A stretch of 64,000 nt of DNA, taken from assembly GCA_937872895.1 (NCBI GenBank), contig CALMUP010000013.1, forward strand, positions 1 through 64,000, given 5' to 3'. The position numbers and the translations under genes are program-made. Source of the stretch: an uncultured Verrucomicrobiota bacterium (GTDB taxonomy: Bacteria > Verrucomicrobiota > Kiritimatiellia > CAIVKH01). The number at the start of each line of letters is the position of its first letter. Positions within the stretch are counted from its first letter, which is position 1. Under the pieces are notes generated by a model that was given only the letters and a program-made list of their open reading frames with translations, ran no database searches and had not been told where the DNA came from. Shown piece by piece: positions 9,287-17,583 of the stretch.

Positions 9287-9463
9287 TTAATCCCCCGCCT
9301 CGCTGTCCGCTCGTGCGATGGCGTCATCCAGATCGCGATACGACGCGATAATGTTCCCGCGCGGATCCACGACGATGTAGTCCCCGTCACTCCATAAACT
9401 AACCGGACCAGAGACCTCTTCCTTTTTCACGCGATAGCCGCCGTTCTCGTACACCGTCTTCAT
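9287..9463 (-). CDS. Small acidic protein translationally coupled to the upstream hydrolase
   Basis: This encodes a 58-residue protein that begins MKTVYENGGYRVKKEEVSGP and continues with WSDGDYIVVDPRGNIIASYR and an acidic tail. Its ATG overlaps the TGA of the upstream hydrolase gene (ATGA at 9460-9463), a classic sign of translational coupling, and supports it being a real gene despite its size. The central part reads like a short beta-hairpin domain. No family is recognised. Coupling suggests it partners with the hydrolase. Confidence 0.6.
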   Translation of the reverse strand: MKTVYENGGYRVKKEEVSGPVSLWSDGDYIVVDPRGNIIASYRDLDDAIARADSEAGD

Positions 9464-10443
9464 GCTCCACCCGCCTTCAAAATCGTCGTCTTCCGGTACT
9501 CGTCGTTCGGGAAGACGCGGCCGGTGAGGATGGTGTTGAAGATGTGATTGAAAACGACGCCCGGTTTTGACTTGGGTTTTCCGCCGAGGAAGTAGGTGTG
9601 GCCTTTGGGGGTATCGTAGGCCGTGTTGATGTCATCGCAGTCGATCGCATAGACGTTCTTGGGGGTCTTGTCCATGTCTTCCGGGCCGGTATGGCCGAGG
9701 CGGCGGGAGGCTTCGCCGTTCTTGAGGTTGGAGACCTTGCTGGCCCGGAGGGCGAGGTCGTCGGACGCGTAATACACGACGACGTTGCGCGAGGCGTGGG
9801 CGATCAGCTCGCCGGAATGCCCCTTGTGGATCGTCTCGTTGAGGATGTCAGGCGCGGCGAGGAAGGTGTTCCGGAACAGCAGCGGCACCCCCTGGGGCTG
9901 GAACTTGTTGCGCCATAGCAGCAAGGTCTGGCGCAGGACCCGGTTGCCCATCGAGTGGGCGAGGATATTGATGCGCTTCAGGCACGGATCATCGTCCGGA
10001 TTGTCCTGCTCCGAACTGCGCCAGGCCATGAACTTCTCCAGCATGCGTGAGAAGGAAAACGAACTCTGGTCGGCCGCCTGCTGGTCATCCCAGTAATCCT
10101 TCACGATTCCCAGGTCGTTGTCGCACGGCCAGATGATCGGCACTACCAACACCTCCTTCGCCTTCTTCGCATCGCAGAACGCCTGCAAGGTCTTGCTGGT
10201 CTGGAAGACGTAGTCCGGCAGGTTGTTGAAGCCGTGCAGGTACAGTAGGATCTGTCGATACCCGGACGCCTTCAGGGCACCCAGCATCGCCTTGCTCCCG
10301 ATCTCCCGGATCGTCCCGTTCGCCATCCGCCGGCAGCAATAAAACGCCCGACTCGACGAGTTGTTCTGCAAATCGAACACGAAATCCGGATTAAGCTCCG
10401 GCTCCGTATTCACCGCGGGCATACGACTGGTAATGAAATACAT
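9460..10443 (-). CDS. Alpha/beta-hydrolase, DUF900-like
   Basis: This encodes a protein of 327 residues with an alpha/beta-hydrolase fold. The strand and oxyanion region is QILLYLHGFNN and the nucleophile elbow is LAHSMGNRVLR, with Ser in the position of GxSxG, as in the DUF900 family. Later Asp and His candidates (DCDDIN, GHTYFLGG) are plausible partners of the triad. There is no signal peptide. The start at 10443 follows AAGGAGGTG; the longer frame starts before this site and is not preferred. The 58-residue gene overlaps its stop. The substrate is unknown. Confidence 0.7.
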   Translation of the reverse strand: MYFITSRMPAVNTEPELNPDFVFDLQNNSSSRAFYCCRRMANGTIREIGSKAMLGALKASGYRQILLYLHGFNNLPDYVFQTSKTLQAFCDAKKAKEVLVVPIIWPCDNDLGIVKDYWDDQQAADQSSFSFSRMLEKFMAWRSSEQDNPDDDPCLKRINILAHSMGNRVLRQTLLLWRNKFQPQGVPLLFRNTFLAAPDILNETIHKGHSGELIAHASRNVVVYYASDDLALRASKVSNLKNGEASRRLGHTGPEDMDKTPKNVYAIDCDDINTAYDTPKGHTYFLGGKPKSKPGVVFNHIFNTILTGRVFPNDEYRKTTILKAGGA

Positions 10444-10573
10444 AAACACCTCCTTGATCAAAAAGTACAACCGCAGCAAAAAATAAACCACAAGAAGAAC
10501 GTTACACTAAGGTTAGCGGGATTCTCGACGTCAATGTGCGATCGGTTCCAACCCAGCAGCCATGTTTCCAGAA

Positions 10574-11680
10574 TCAAAACCGCATCGAATAACTGAGGGC
10601 GATGCTGCCCCAGTAATGGGACCGCGAGAGATCACTGTCGAACTCGGATGATCGGCCGTAGACGGAATACTGCAGGCCGAAATTCCCCATTCGTGCCATT
10701 CCTCCAACCTGAGTTTCGGAGACAAGCCGTTCGATATCTTCCGAATCCACCGTAACGTCACTGTCCCTGAACTGGCCCTGCAGCATCACATTGTATGCCA
10801 TGGCGTATCCGCTTGCTTTTCCAAAGACAAATAGCTCGAACGGTTCAAACCAGCGATCCCTCGCTGATCGCGGATTCTTTCGCTCTGCCGATTTGTTTGC
10901 GCCGATTTTCATCGGAACCACTACATCCGAAAGGGTTCCAGACGATACATAGTTCCTGTTGATGTAACCAACGCGCAACATTCCACCAGCTTTCACGTAG
11001 GTGTAATAACCAAAGGCAAGCTCCCCTCCGGGAATCAACTGTACCCAGTCATGGTTGTCGGCTGCCTTAAGGTGGAAGCACCGGGTGTCGTAGGCAACGC
11101 GATACATCATGGTCGGTTCCCCGCCATCGGAAATCTGATGGGGCCAACCCTCGGGATCGGGTCTTCCCCGGCCATTGTTCGCAGCGCGCAAACTGGAATG
11201 TATCCACGTTTGTACATCTTCCGAAATACGCAAACCGAGAAGCCCCACGGTAAGCTCTGTGGTCAGGGATTTGGTCGGATTGATTATGCTGTCGGTTCTG
11301 CGGACCAGTGTGGCAACCGAGAGCAGGGATGCATATGGGCGGTCATTGTAGATGGGCTCGGGGTTTGCGAGGTTCTCCGGCGTAAAGGTGGTGGAAGCAA
11401 CAGTGACGCCGTGTGCGACACCACTGAATGCGTCCAATATCGATTCGCAGAAGAGGACGGAGTCCAGGCCTTTCAACGGATCCGTGATACCAGATTGTTC
11501 GATACTCATTCCCGTCCAATGCGCAGCGACGCCCATCGTATAATTTCTGTCCTCGTTATACGACGGGTAAAATAGATCCTGATCGATAATCAGGGTCAGG
11601 CGTGAATCCCCAGTAGCTAGCACCGCAACTGGCGCACAAATCAGCATGGCCAAAAACAAGGATGCAAGGACTTGTTTCAT
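10574..11680 (-). CDS. LpxR-like outer-membrane lipid A deacylase family protein
   Basis: This encodes a 368-residue protein with a signal peptide (MKQVLASLFLAMLICAPVAV, cleavage near LAT-G). Mature segments LIIDQDLFYPSYNEDRNYTM and YNDRPYASLL match the paired motifs of the LpxR/DUF2219 family, outer-membrane barrels that remove the 3'-acyloxyacyl chain of lipid A. The C-terminus ends in an aromatic pattern (ALSYSMRF) typical of outer-membrane insertion. It starts 8 bases after the stop of the preceding gene, indicating one operon. Enzyme activity is inferred from the family only. Confidence 0.72.
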   Translation of the reverse strand: MKQVLASLFLAMLICAPVAVLATGDSRLTLIIDQDLFYPSYNEDRNYTMGVAAHWTGMSIEQSGITDPLKGLDSVLFCESILDAFSGVAHGVTVASTTFTPENLANPEPIYNDRPYASLLSVATLVRRTDSIINPTKSLTTELTVGLLGLRISEDVQTWIHSSLRAANNGRGRPDPEGWPHQISDGGEPTMMYRVAYDTRCFHLKAADNHDWVQLIPGGELAFGYYTYVKAGGMLRVGYINRNYVSSGTLSDVVVPMKIGANKSAERKNPRSARDRWFEPFELFVFGKASGYAMAYNVMLQGQFRDSDVTVDSEDIERLVSETQVGGMARMGNFGLQYSVYGRSSEFDSDLSRSHYWGSIALSYSMRF

Positions 11681-11688
11681 GAAGCTCG

Positions 11689-12480
11689 TCAGAATCGAGC
11701 CCGGATAATCGGACTAAAGCCAGATATGCCGCCATCGCCCGTACGGTAGAGATTGATGATTCCCAGCGATACGCCTCTATCCATTTTTTGCGCGGCATTG
11801 ATCATTCCAAGTTGAAGGCCGGTGACTGTGGATGCCGAATTGATCAATCCTATCTGCGCTCCGTCCATGTCGCCACACGCATTCCATAATCCGACCTGAA
11901 TGCCCGACAGGTTGCGAACGATCATGTTGACGCCTCCAGCCTGCAGTCCCTCGAAATCCCGGTCGGCAATCTGAACGAGTCCGACCTGGAGAATTCCCGC
12001 ATCAAACCCGGAATAGTTGAACAGTCCAACGGAGGCACCACCGACGCAGCCGCCATTCAGGTTTGCCAATCCCGCCTGGATACCGCTGAAGGAATCCCCG
12101 GAACGGTTGATTACTCCCAACTGAAGCCCCAAGGAATCCCCTTGGGTGCTTTGGTATAACCCGACCTGAGCACCAAGGATATCGCCACCAACCACATTCA
12201 TGGGCGCGATTTGAAGCCCGATATAATCACCGGAAGCCTCATCCAATAGGACGCTGGCACTAAGCCCGGTTGTATTTTTGTTCGAACTGACGATGCCAAG
12301 TCCGAGTCCCTCGAGATTGTCATCGGACATCCATACTACACCTGGCCACAGGGACAGTTTCAACCATGCCGAATCTCCATTCGGTTCGCTTTTGGTTTCT
12401 TCCTCGGCAAATAAAGCGGATGGTGAACCAAGTGCGAGGAAGATAAGAACAACAGCATAAATCCATTTATAGAATGTCAT
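11689..12480 (-). CDS. Exported repeat protein (LA_2272-like surface repeats)
   Basis: This encodes a 263-residue protein with a signal peptide (MTFYKWIYAVVLIFLALGSP, then SALFA) and a good Shine-Dalgarno GGAGG. From about residue 90 to 245 it is built of short repeats of the form GxQxGLxNxx..., for example SGIQAGLANLNG, EGLQAGGVNMIV, SGIQVGLWNACG and TGLQLGMINAAQ, each about 20-23 residues. This is the pattern of the LA_2272 family of surface repeat proteins, which probably form a beta-solenoid or barrel. Function is unknown. It stands 9 bases downstream of the 12490-13554 gene and 8 bases upstream of the LpxR-like gene. Confidence 0.68.
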   Translation of the reverse strand: MTFYKWIYAVVLIFLALGSPSALFAEEETKSEPNGDSAWLKLSLWPGVVWMSDDNLEGLGLGIVSSNKNTTGLSASVLLDEASGDYIGLQIAPMNVVGGDILGAQVGLYQSTQGDSLGLQLGVINRSGDSFSGIQAGLANLNGGCVGGASVGLFNYSGFDAGILQVGLVQIADRDFEGLQAGGVNMIVRNLSGIQVGLWNACGDMDGAQIGLINSASTVTGLQLGMINAAQKMDRGVSLGIINLYRTGDGGISGFSPIIRARF

Positions 12481-12489
12481 GTGCGCCTC

Positions 12490-13554
12490 CTATGGTTTCC
12501 AGCTGATTGAAACACCCCACATAAACGGGACATCGTATTTGTCGTTGGTAAGCTGACCCGGTTGCGCCGGCTCCCCTTCGACATTCCCGCTGGTCAATTC
12601 CTCGCCCCGGTGGAGGGATGCGCCGGCCCAGAGGTTCAGCGAGATATCCTTGATCCGCATGCCAACGCCAGCACCCAGCATCGGTTCAAACGCCTCCGTT
12701 ATGTCGGTTCGAAAGCCAGCCATCACATGGAACGGGGTCCACAAGGGAGCTGGTAGTGCTTTGTCCATTTCCTGGTCCTTGATCCGCTTCTCCACGCCTC
12801 CTGGATAGTAATTGATGGTCAGGAATGTCGGGGGTTTGGAGTCATCCTTTGCAGTAACAATGCCGTTATCCTTGTCATACGTAATTTGCTTCGGGTCCTT
12901 GATGGCGTAGGCCAGGGAAAAACTGAAGCTTTCGAGGGTTCGATTCTGGATTACCGAGGTGCGTTCGCTGATGGGCTTTCCGACATACTCCTTAATCATG
13001 GATGGCCTGTTTTTAGTAAAGGTTTCCGCCAGGGCCTCATAGTCTTTGGCTTGTTCAAAACGCCGAAGCGCCTCGTCCCGGTTCGTGGTTATGTTTAGCG
13101 CCGCATTTTTCAGGCTGTCCAGCGCCGCTGATTTGGCTTTGTCCGCACTGCCGGTGATGGATTGCAGTACTTCGGCGTTGTGATTTGTGTAATACGAAGC
13201 CGTCACCGAGAAGAGAAAGTCCTTGCCTGGGTACTTGACCTCCGCCAGATACAAATAGATAGATCGTTGATCCGCAGCTTGAGCAAACATGACCGATTTG
13301 GCTTTTCCCGCGAGCCCGGCGAGTTCAGAGAAGAATTTCAACAGATTGTCTTTCGACTCAATCACCTCGATTTTTGTCCCTTGAACCCGGTAATGAAGTG
13401 AGGGTGGTGAATCTGCATCCGCAGAGTCGTCAAGGAAGAGACCCAGCACGACAAATGACCTCGAATCATGGAAACGGCCGGCAACGTTTCCGTTGTCCAG
13501 AAATACGCTGACGGTATCAAATGCTACCCCCTCCTTCTTTTTTTTGTTTTCCAA
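12490..13554 (-). CDS. Hypothetical protein with C-terminal barrel-like region; start uncertain
   Basis: This frame is 354 residues from a TTG at 13554 without a clear ribosome binding site. The N-terminus (ENKKKKEGVAFDTVSVFLDN) has no signal peptide although neighbouring products are exported. A purine-rich AAGGAGGGG stretch lies just inside the frame, followed by no in-frame start codon. This could mean a frameshift in the poly-A run or an unusual start. The middle is helical; the last 90 residues alternate like outer-membrane strands (WTPFHVMAGFRTDI, VPFMWGVSISWKP). Upstream, ACCTTC-6-GAAGGT at 13587-13604 is a possible operator. It is the first gene of the operon running to 10574. Confidence 0.55.
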   Translation of the reverse strand: MENKKKKEGVAFDTVSVFLDNGNVAGRFHDSRSFVVLGLFLDDSADADSPPSLHYRVQGTKIEVIESKDNLLKFFSELAGLAGKAKSVMFAQAADQRSIYLYLAEVKYPGKDFLFSVTASYYTNHNAEVLQSITGSADKAKSAALDSLKNAALNITTNRDEALRRFEQAKDYEALAETFTKNRPSMIKEYVGKPISERTSVIQNRTLESFSFSLAYAIKDPKQITYDKDNGIVTAKDDSKPPTFLTINYYPGGVEKRIKDQEMDKALPAPLWTPFHVMAGFRTDITEAFEPMLGAGVGMRIKDISLNLWAGASLHRGEELTSGNVEGEPAQPGQLTNDKYDVPFMWGVSISWKP

Positions 13555-13628
13555 AGGTAGGTGTGGATACGTTAGTAACAGGTGATACCTTCCCTTAAGA
13601 AGGTCAACCTTGTTGGTCCCTAGGCTAA

Positions 13629-13790
13629 GGGGTCAGACATACACTATTAACTATAGATGTTGTTTGAGGGCGTTGGGCAAATCGTTACGTCATGCCGAGG
13701 AAATCGAGGATCCAGTTTAATCGGGCGTTGTATCAAGTAACGAGTTGGGGGAATGCTCGGCAGGTGATATTTCATGGGGTCGATGGCCGG
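13629..13790 (+). pseudogene. Decayed left end of a RAYT transposon
   Basis: The stretch 13629-13655 matches the left terminal repeat of the intact element at 37299 (GGGGTCAGACAT then ACTATTAACTAT, 25 of 27 bases). From 13692 the product MPRKSRIQFNRALYQVTSWG then NARQVIFHG aligns with the first 30 residues of the intact transposase (MPRKPRIQFDGALYHVTSRG). Homology stops at about 13790 in the codons for HGVDGRE. This is a dead copy of the same transposon family, truncated to its left 160 bases. Confidence 0.8.
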
Positions 13791-14219
13791 GAATCCTGCC
13801 GGGGTCGAACCAAGTCGGGCGTTTCTGCTCGGCATCACGCCGGAGCGCGATGCCTACCGGGAGCGATTGCGAATCCATCTGAAGGAGTCGCCGGTGTCGC
13901 TGTTGAACTTCACGATCACCTCGAAGAGAAGCGCCTCCGTATCACGCGCGAATGCGTGGTGCCCGCGCGTGGCTGGTACGCGAAGACCGGAGCAACTGGC
14001 TAGACGGGCATGAACCGACCCATAAAGTGGCTCTAACGAGCCCGATCAGCACCTTCTCCGGATCAAACGCTGGGTAATCAACACGAGACCTGATCCGACC
14101 CCGAATCCTAAAGTGTCGAGATCAAACAAAATTCGGCAATCCTTGGAAACGACAGCCTCAAAAGCAAGGAGTGATACAAGCCAAGGAATCTTGCTGTCAC
14201 ATGCTATTGGGCTCGTGAA
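13791..14219. other. Unassigned degenerate sequence
   Basis: Two overlapping plus-strand frames cross this stretch without a family signature. Pieces such as ITPERDAYRERLRIHLKE and, in another frame, VREDRSNWLDGHEPTHKVA look like real protein fragments broken by frameshifts, possibly of a second transposase. I could not identify them. No intact gene is proposed. Confidence 0.4.
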
Positions 14220-15251
14220 TCAAAACGCTGCGACGATACCTCCAGGGATGTACGACGGAAAGCTTCCAAGTCCCGGCATATTGCGCCAGAGCGAGCCTCG
14301 GCGAGCGCTTCTATCTGCAAACTCCGCAAATTGACTCGAGGGCATTACCGCGTGAATCATGACCTGTCGGTTGATTCGGCATTCCACCTCGTCAGCCGTT
14401 GGTACGAGAGGGCTGCGTTCACCCCAGGGGAAAAGAACAAGTTGGTTGGGGTGTGCGAATAAATTGTCTTGCAAGGTCCTTGCCACAGCTTGGCAGCGCA
14501 TCAGAGCAAGCTGTTGGTTGTGATCATGGCCTCCCTGGGTGTCGGTGTGTCCATCGATAAAAAAGAGCCATCCCCGGTTATCATAAACAAAATTGCGGAT
14601 GTCCCGAAACACAGGATCCTCGATGGAGACTTCGCTGCTGTTTCGGTTGAAGGTAATCGGGCCAAAAGATCGGACAATGCTTTTTCCCTGAAATGAGGAA
14701 AGAGGAAGTGCGGATTTGGCCGCGTCGGGATAAACGATGGATTCTGCGTAATTGGTACCGCGTCCCGTCCGTATAATCAGGAAGTGGTCTCTCTTGGCCA
14801 ATCGCGTTGAACGATAAAAGCTTCCGTTTCGGCCCATTGCACCCCCCTGTATGGGGTTTTCCGGTTTAAACAAAAAAGGAGCGATGTCCGCATCGTTGGA
14901 AAACCCTGCATAAGCGGCTCCATCAGTGGAAACATGGATCTCCGATTTGTTGCGAAGCACATAGATGGCCACTGAGATTACAACCAGCGTCGCGATGCCA
15001 ATCCGAATTACAGGGCGAGGAGTAAAGTTACTCTTCGTGTTTCGTGCCCCGACGACAGTGACCGCGAAAAAGGAAACCAAGGCAGCGATGAAAGAGTTGC
15101 CAACGAACAAATCCGCAAGTTTCGATGAAATCGCTTCTCGCAGGGTTTGGAGGAAGCCGGAAGGGAAAGGGTTTTTTTGAACAGGGGTGGAGCGCCGCGA
15201 TGTTGCGGTTGCTGCGGCCTTACCTTTTCGGGGCCTCCTGTTCCTTTTCAC
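14220..15251 (-). CDS. Membrane-anchored protein with OmpA-like peptidoglycan-binding domain
   Basis: This encodes a protein of 343 residues starting at GTG with AAGGAG 9 bases upstream. A basic N-terminus is followed by two predicted membrane segments (about residues 50-68, FIAALVSFFAVTVVGA, and 83-100, IGIATLVVISVAIYVL). The C-terminal half contains an OmpA/MotB-type domain: FFIDGHTDTQGGHDHNQQLA, then RCQAVARTL, PWGERSP and CRINRQVMI, which correspond to the conserved peptidoglycan-binding residues. It probably links the inner membrane to the cell wall. The last 40 residues extend beyond the domain. The stop lies near transposon debris. Confidence 0.7.
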   Translation of the reverse strand: MKRNRRPRKGKAAATATSRRSTPVQKNPFPSGFLQTLREAISSKLADLFVGNSFIAALVSFFAVTVVGARNTKSNFTPRPVIRIGIATLVVISVAIYVLRNKSEIHVSTDGAAYAGFSNDADIAPFLFKPENPIQGGAMGRNGSFYRSTRLAKRDHFLIIRTGRGTNYAESIVYPDAAKSALPLSSFQGKSIVRSFGPITFNRNSSEVSIEDPVFRDIRNFVYDNRGWLFFIDGHTDTQGGHDHNQQLALMRCQAVARTLQDNLFAHPNQLVLFPWGERSPLVPTADEVECRINRQVMIHAVMPSSQFAEFADRSARRGSLWRNMPGLGSFPSYIPGGIVAAF

Positions 15252-15353
15252 TGTTCGTTACTCCTTTTCTTCCCAAACATTTTCGGTGGCTACTAAACCC
15301 CGCAGCTCGTCGAAACGAGTTCATGCGCATGTGAACCTTGATCATGACCGCAT

Positions 15354-15803
15354 TCATTTCGCGACTAGTTGCTGTTGCAAACCGGCATACCATTCAGCGT
15401 TACGGTCAGCTCGTTCCAAAAACAGACAGGAACCGAGATGCCCCAGGCGCGCTGAATTCACCTCGTGAAGATTTGCGGCCATCCGAAGAGAAGGGCTTAT
15501 CTGAACCCTCCCTCGTTCGTCGGCAGTTACGCATTCCCGCCGATTAAGGTAAAAGGCAGTGAGTTCGGATATCCGTACGTTCTGACGCTCTGCGGCCTGC
15601 TCCCTTGCGTAATCGATAATTGCACTTATGGGGCCGAAAAAAATCAAGATGCGAAGACGCTCGTCAAGCGTCAGCCACGTGTTGATGGGAAATTCAACGG
15701 GCAAAGCACCGATAAACGGTTTCGCCCTGGCGGGAATTTGGACCCTATTTTGCGCATCAAACGCCACAATGTTGGGATCTTTTGTGTTATGGGCGGCATT
15801 CAT
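15354..15803 (-). CDS. MraZ/AbrB-like protein with two DxxGRVxIP-type half domains
   Basis: This encodes a protein of 149 residues from the ATG at 15803. Two related segments, AFDAQNRVQIPARAKPFIG near residue 15 and VTADERGRVQISPSLRMAAN near residue 95, match the repeated SpoVT-AbrB swapped-hairpin pattern of MraZ-type DNA-binding proteins. MraZ usually opens the mraZ-mraW-ftsI cell-division cluster; no such genes are nearby, so this is an orphan paralogue. A perfect TATAAT on the minus strand (15842-15847) lies upstream in an AT-rich region, but no clear -35 is seen. A DNA-binding role is inferred. Confidence 0.55.
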   Translation of the reverse strand: MNAAHNTKDPNIVAFDAQNRVQIPARAKPFIGALPVEFPINTWLTLDERLRILIFFGPISAIIDYAREQAAERQNVRISELTAFYLNRRECVTADERGRVQISPSLRMAANLHEVNSARLGHLGSCLFLERADRNAEWYAGLQQQLVAK

Positions 15804-16388
15804 GGCTGACAAATTGGTTAAGTTGTCCCTTTGTACTGCCTATTATATAAAGAGATGCCCCAAAAATATGGCGATTTCAAGAAAATACTTTTTATACAGT
15901 ACTTAATTTGCGGTTCATGAATCCAAAAAAGCCAATTTTTCGCGGAAATAATCACAATACATCAATAAGTTGTATAATTTATTACAAGCCGCCTATATGT
16001 GGTGGTGTCGGTCGGTCGCGTTCACATCCTGGCGGCGGCGGATACCGAGGATGGATTCCGCGCGGGCACGATTCCCGGAGGGGAGCCCGCTTCGGACCAA
16101 CACGCGCACCGCGTCGTTAAACTCCGCCCCCTCCATCCGTGTCCATTCGTGTTCATCCGTGGTTCCACCTCCCCGTTTTCTCCATACTCGTACACCCACT
16201 CGTACACGCCCCCCATTCCGCCAAAGGCTGATCCGCCTCCGGCGGGCACCCCTCTCCATTCCTGTCCCTCGTCCGGGAACCATAGGTGACAGAGCGTTTG
16301 TTGCAAGTTGTTGTATAGCAACGCACCGGCGCTGGAGTGATCAACATTTCGAGGGTTGATGCACGACGATATTGGTTGATTGGCGCTG
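15804..16388. repeat. AT-rich intergenic region followed by repeat mosaic
   Basis: The stretch 15813-15990 is the most AT-rich part of the window and probably holds promoters: TATAAT at 15973-15978 on the plus strand and 15842-15847 on the minus strand. It then changes abruptly to the GC-rich repeat families seen at 484-3171: a GAGGGGAGCCCGCTTCGGAC block (about 16077-16097), the CCGTGTCCATTCGTGTTCAT motif (16134-16167) and CTCGTACACCCACTCGTACA (about 16188-16209). No gene is supported. Confidence 0.6.
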
Positions 16389-16406
16389 TTTCACCGTTTG
16401 GTGAAA
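16389..16406. promoter_or_regulatory. Operator-like inverted repeat 1 upstream of abiEi
   Basis: A perfect palindrome TTTCACC-GTTT-GGTGAAA is extended outward by GCGCT/AGCGC arms (16383-16387 and 16407-16411), allowing one bulged base. It lies 62 bases upstream of the abiEi start. A second, similar site overlaps the start codon. AbiEi antitoxins are known to repress their own operon by binding inverted repeats at the promoter. Confidence 0.6.
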
Positions 16407-16455
16407 AGCGCAGATGCAATGAAGGCCGCTTGATTGGTATCATTGATTATGGTAA

Positions 16456-16473
16456 TTTCACCAACAGATGAAA
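16456..16473. promoter_or_regulatory. Operator-like inverted repeat 2 overlapping the abiEi start codon
   Basis: TTTCACC-AACA-GATGAAA has the same 7-4-7 layout as the upstream site with one mismatched pair. It contains the start codon ATG at 16468. A candidate promoter, TTGATT at about 16430-16435 with a 17-base spacer to TAATTT at about 16453-16458, would place transcription start at or next to the ATG, so a bound protein would block both polymerase and ribosome. Confidence 0.5.
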
Positions 16474-17583
16474 GCAAAAGATAAACTGAAAGAGAGTGGC
16501 TTAGCGTTGCGCTTCGACGAATTGTTGCGTGAGCTGATCGGGCGTATACCGACGTTGAGGCTGGTTTCGCTTGTGCGGGAGGCACGGCTTTCGCCCGGGT
16601 CAGTTGATCGGGCTGGCCAGGTGGCGCAGGTGATGGCGGGCAAACGAATCTGGACGTTGGTGGTGGAAGAGAAACGAAGGGCGCAGCCACGCGAGGTCCG
16701 AATGGCGGTCTTGCAGCTCAAGCATGATCTTGAAAACCTGCCGGGTGACCAATCGCGGTATGCCGTGTTGATGGCACCATTTATCTCGGAGGCGTCGGCG
16801 AGGATTTGCACCGAGGCGGGTATCGGTTATGCCGACTTGTCGGGAAACGCGCGGTTATCATTCGATCAGGTATATATTGAGAAACGCGGATCGGAGAATC
16901 CATTTCGCGAGAAACGCGAAAAGCGATCGCTATTTGCCCCGCGCGCGGCACGCGTGCTGCGCGTCTTGCTAACCCCGCCGTTGCGAGCGTGGAAAGTCCT
17001 CGAGCTTCAAGAAGCCTCCGGGGTGAGTCTTGGTCAGGTAAGCAATGTGCGGAAAGAGTTGTTCGACCGCGAGTGGGCCAAGACGGGCAGCCAGGGAATG
17101 TATGTAAGCAAACCCGAAGACCTGGCGCGGGCCTGGCAGGAATCCTACGAACCGCGTCCGCGTCGCCGCGAATTGGCCTACACGATGTTACACGGAAACG
17201 AATTGGACATAGCGATACGCTCTGCCCTCGCCGAGGCGGGCAAAGGAGAACACGCGGTGTTGTCATCCTACTCCGCCGCACGGTGGTTTGCCCCTTTTGC
17301 GCGACAGGCGACGCAGTTTTTTTATGCGGACAAACCAGGCGCGGAAATGCTGAAACAACATCTGCATCTGCAACCGGTAGCGCGCGGCGAAAACGTGGTG
17401 ATCCTCGAGCCGCGTGAAGACGATGTGTTTTCCGGACGATTGGAGGCGGCACCAGGGATCTGGTGCAGTGGCCTGGTGCAAACCTGGCTGGACCTGGGTG
17501 TGGCCGGTGAACGGGGGCGCGAAGCCGCGGACCATCTGATGCGGGAAAAACTCCTGCCGGCGTGGAAGATGGTGGCGCCGTGA
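16468..17583 (+). CDS. AbiEi-family antitoxin (type IV toxin-antitoxin)
   Basis: This encodes a protein of 371 residues. A region rich in basic residues near 165-215 (VLRVLLTPPLRAWKVLELQE and SLGQVSNVRKELFDREW) has the form of a winged helix, expected for the DNA-binding part of AbiEi. The remainder contains a central ADLSGNARL segment common in this antitoxin group. AbiEi counteracts the AbiEii nucleotidyltransferase without direct contact and represses its own promoter. The two palindromes at 16389 and 16456 fit this role. The downstream gene overlaps by 4 bases (GTGA), giving the normal antitoxin-toxin order. No close relation to the qat cassette is visible beyond sharing the accessory region. 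Confidence 0.7.
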   Translation: MKAKDKLKESGLALRFDELLRELIGRIPTLRLVSLVREARLSPGSVDRAGQVAQVMAGKRIWTLVVEEKRRAQPREVRMAVLQLKHDLENLPGDQSRYAVLMAPFISEASARICTEAGIGYADLSGNARLSFDQVYIEKRGSENPFREKREKRSLFAPRAARVLRVLLTPPLRAWKVLELQEASGVSLGQVSNVRKELFDREWAKTGSQGMYVSKPEDLARAWQESYEPRPRRRELAYTMLHGNELDIAIRSALAEAGKGEHAVLSSYSAARWFAPFARQATQFFYADKPGAEMLKQHLHLQPVARGENVVILEPREDDVFSGRLEAAPGIWCSGLVQTWLDLGVAGERGREAADHLMREKLLPAWKMVAP

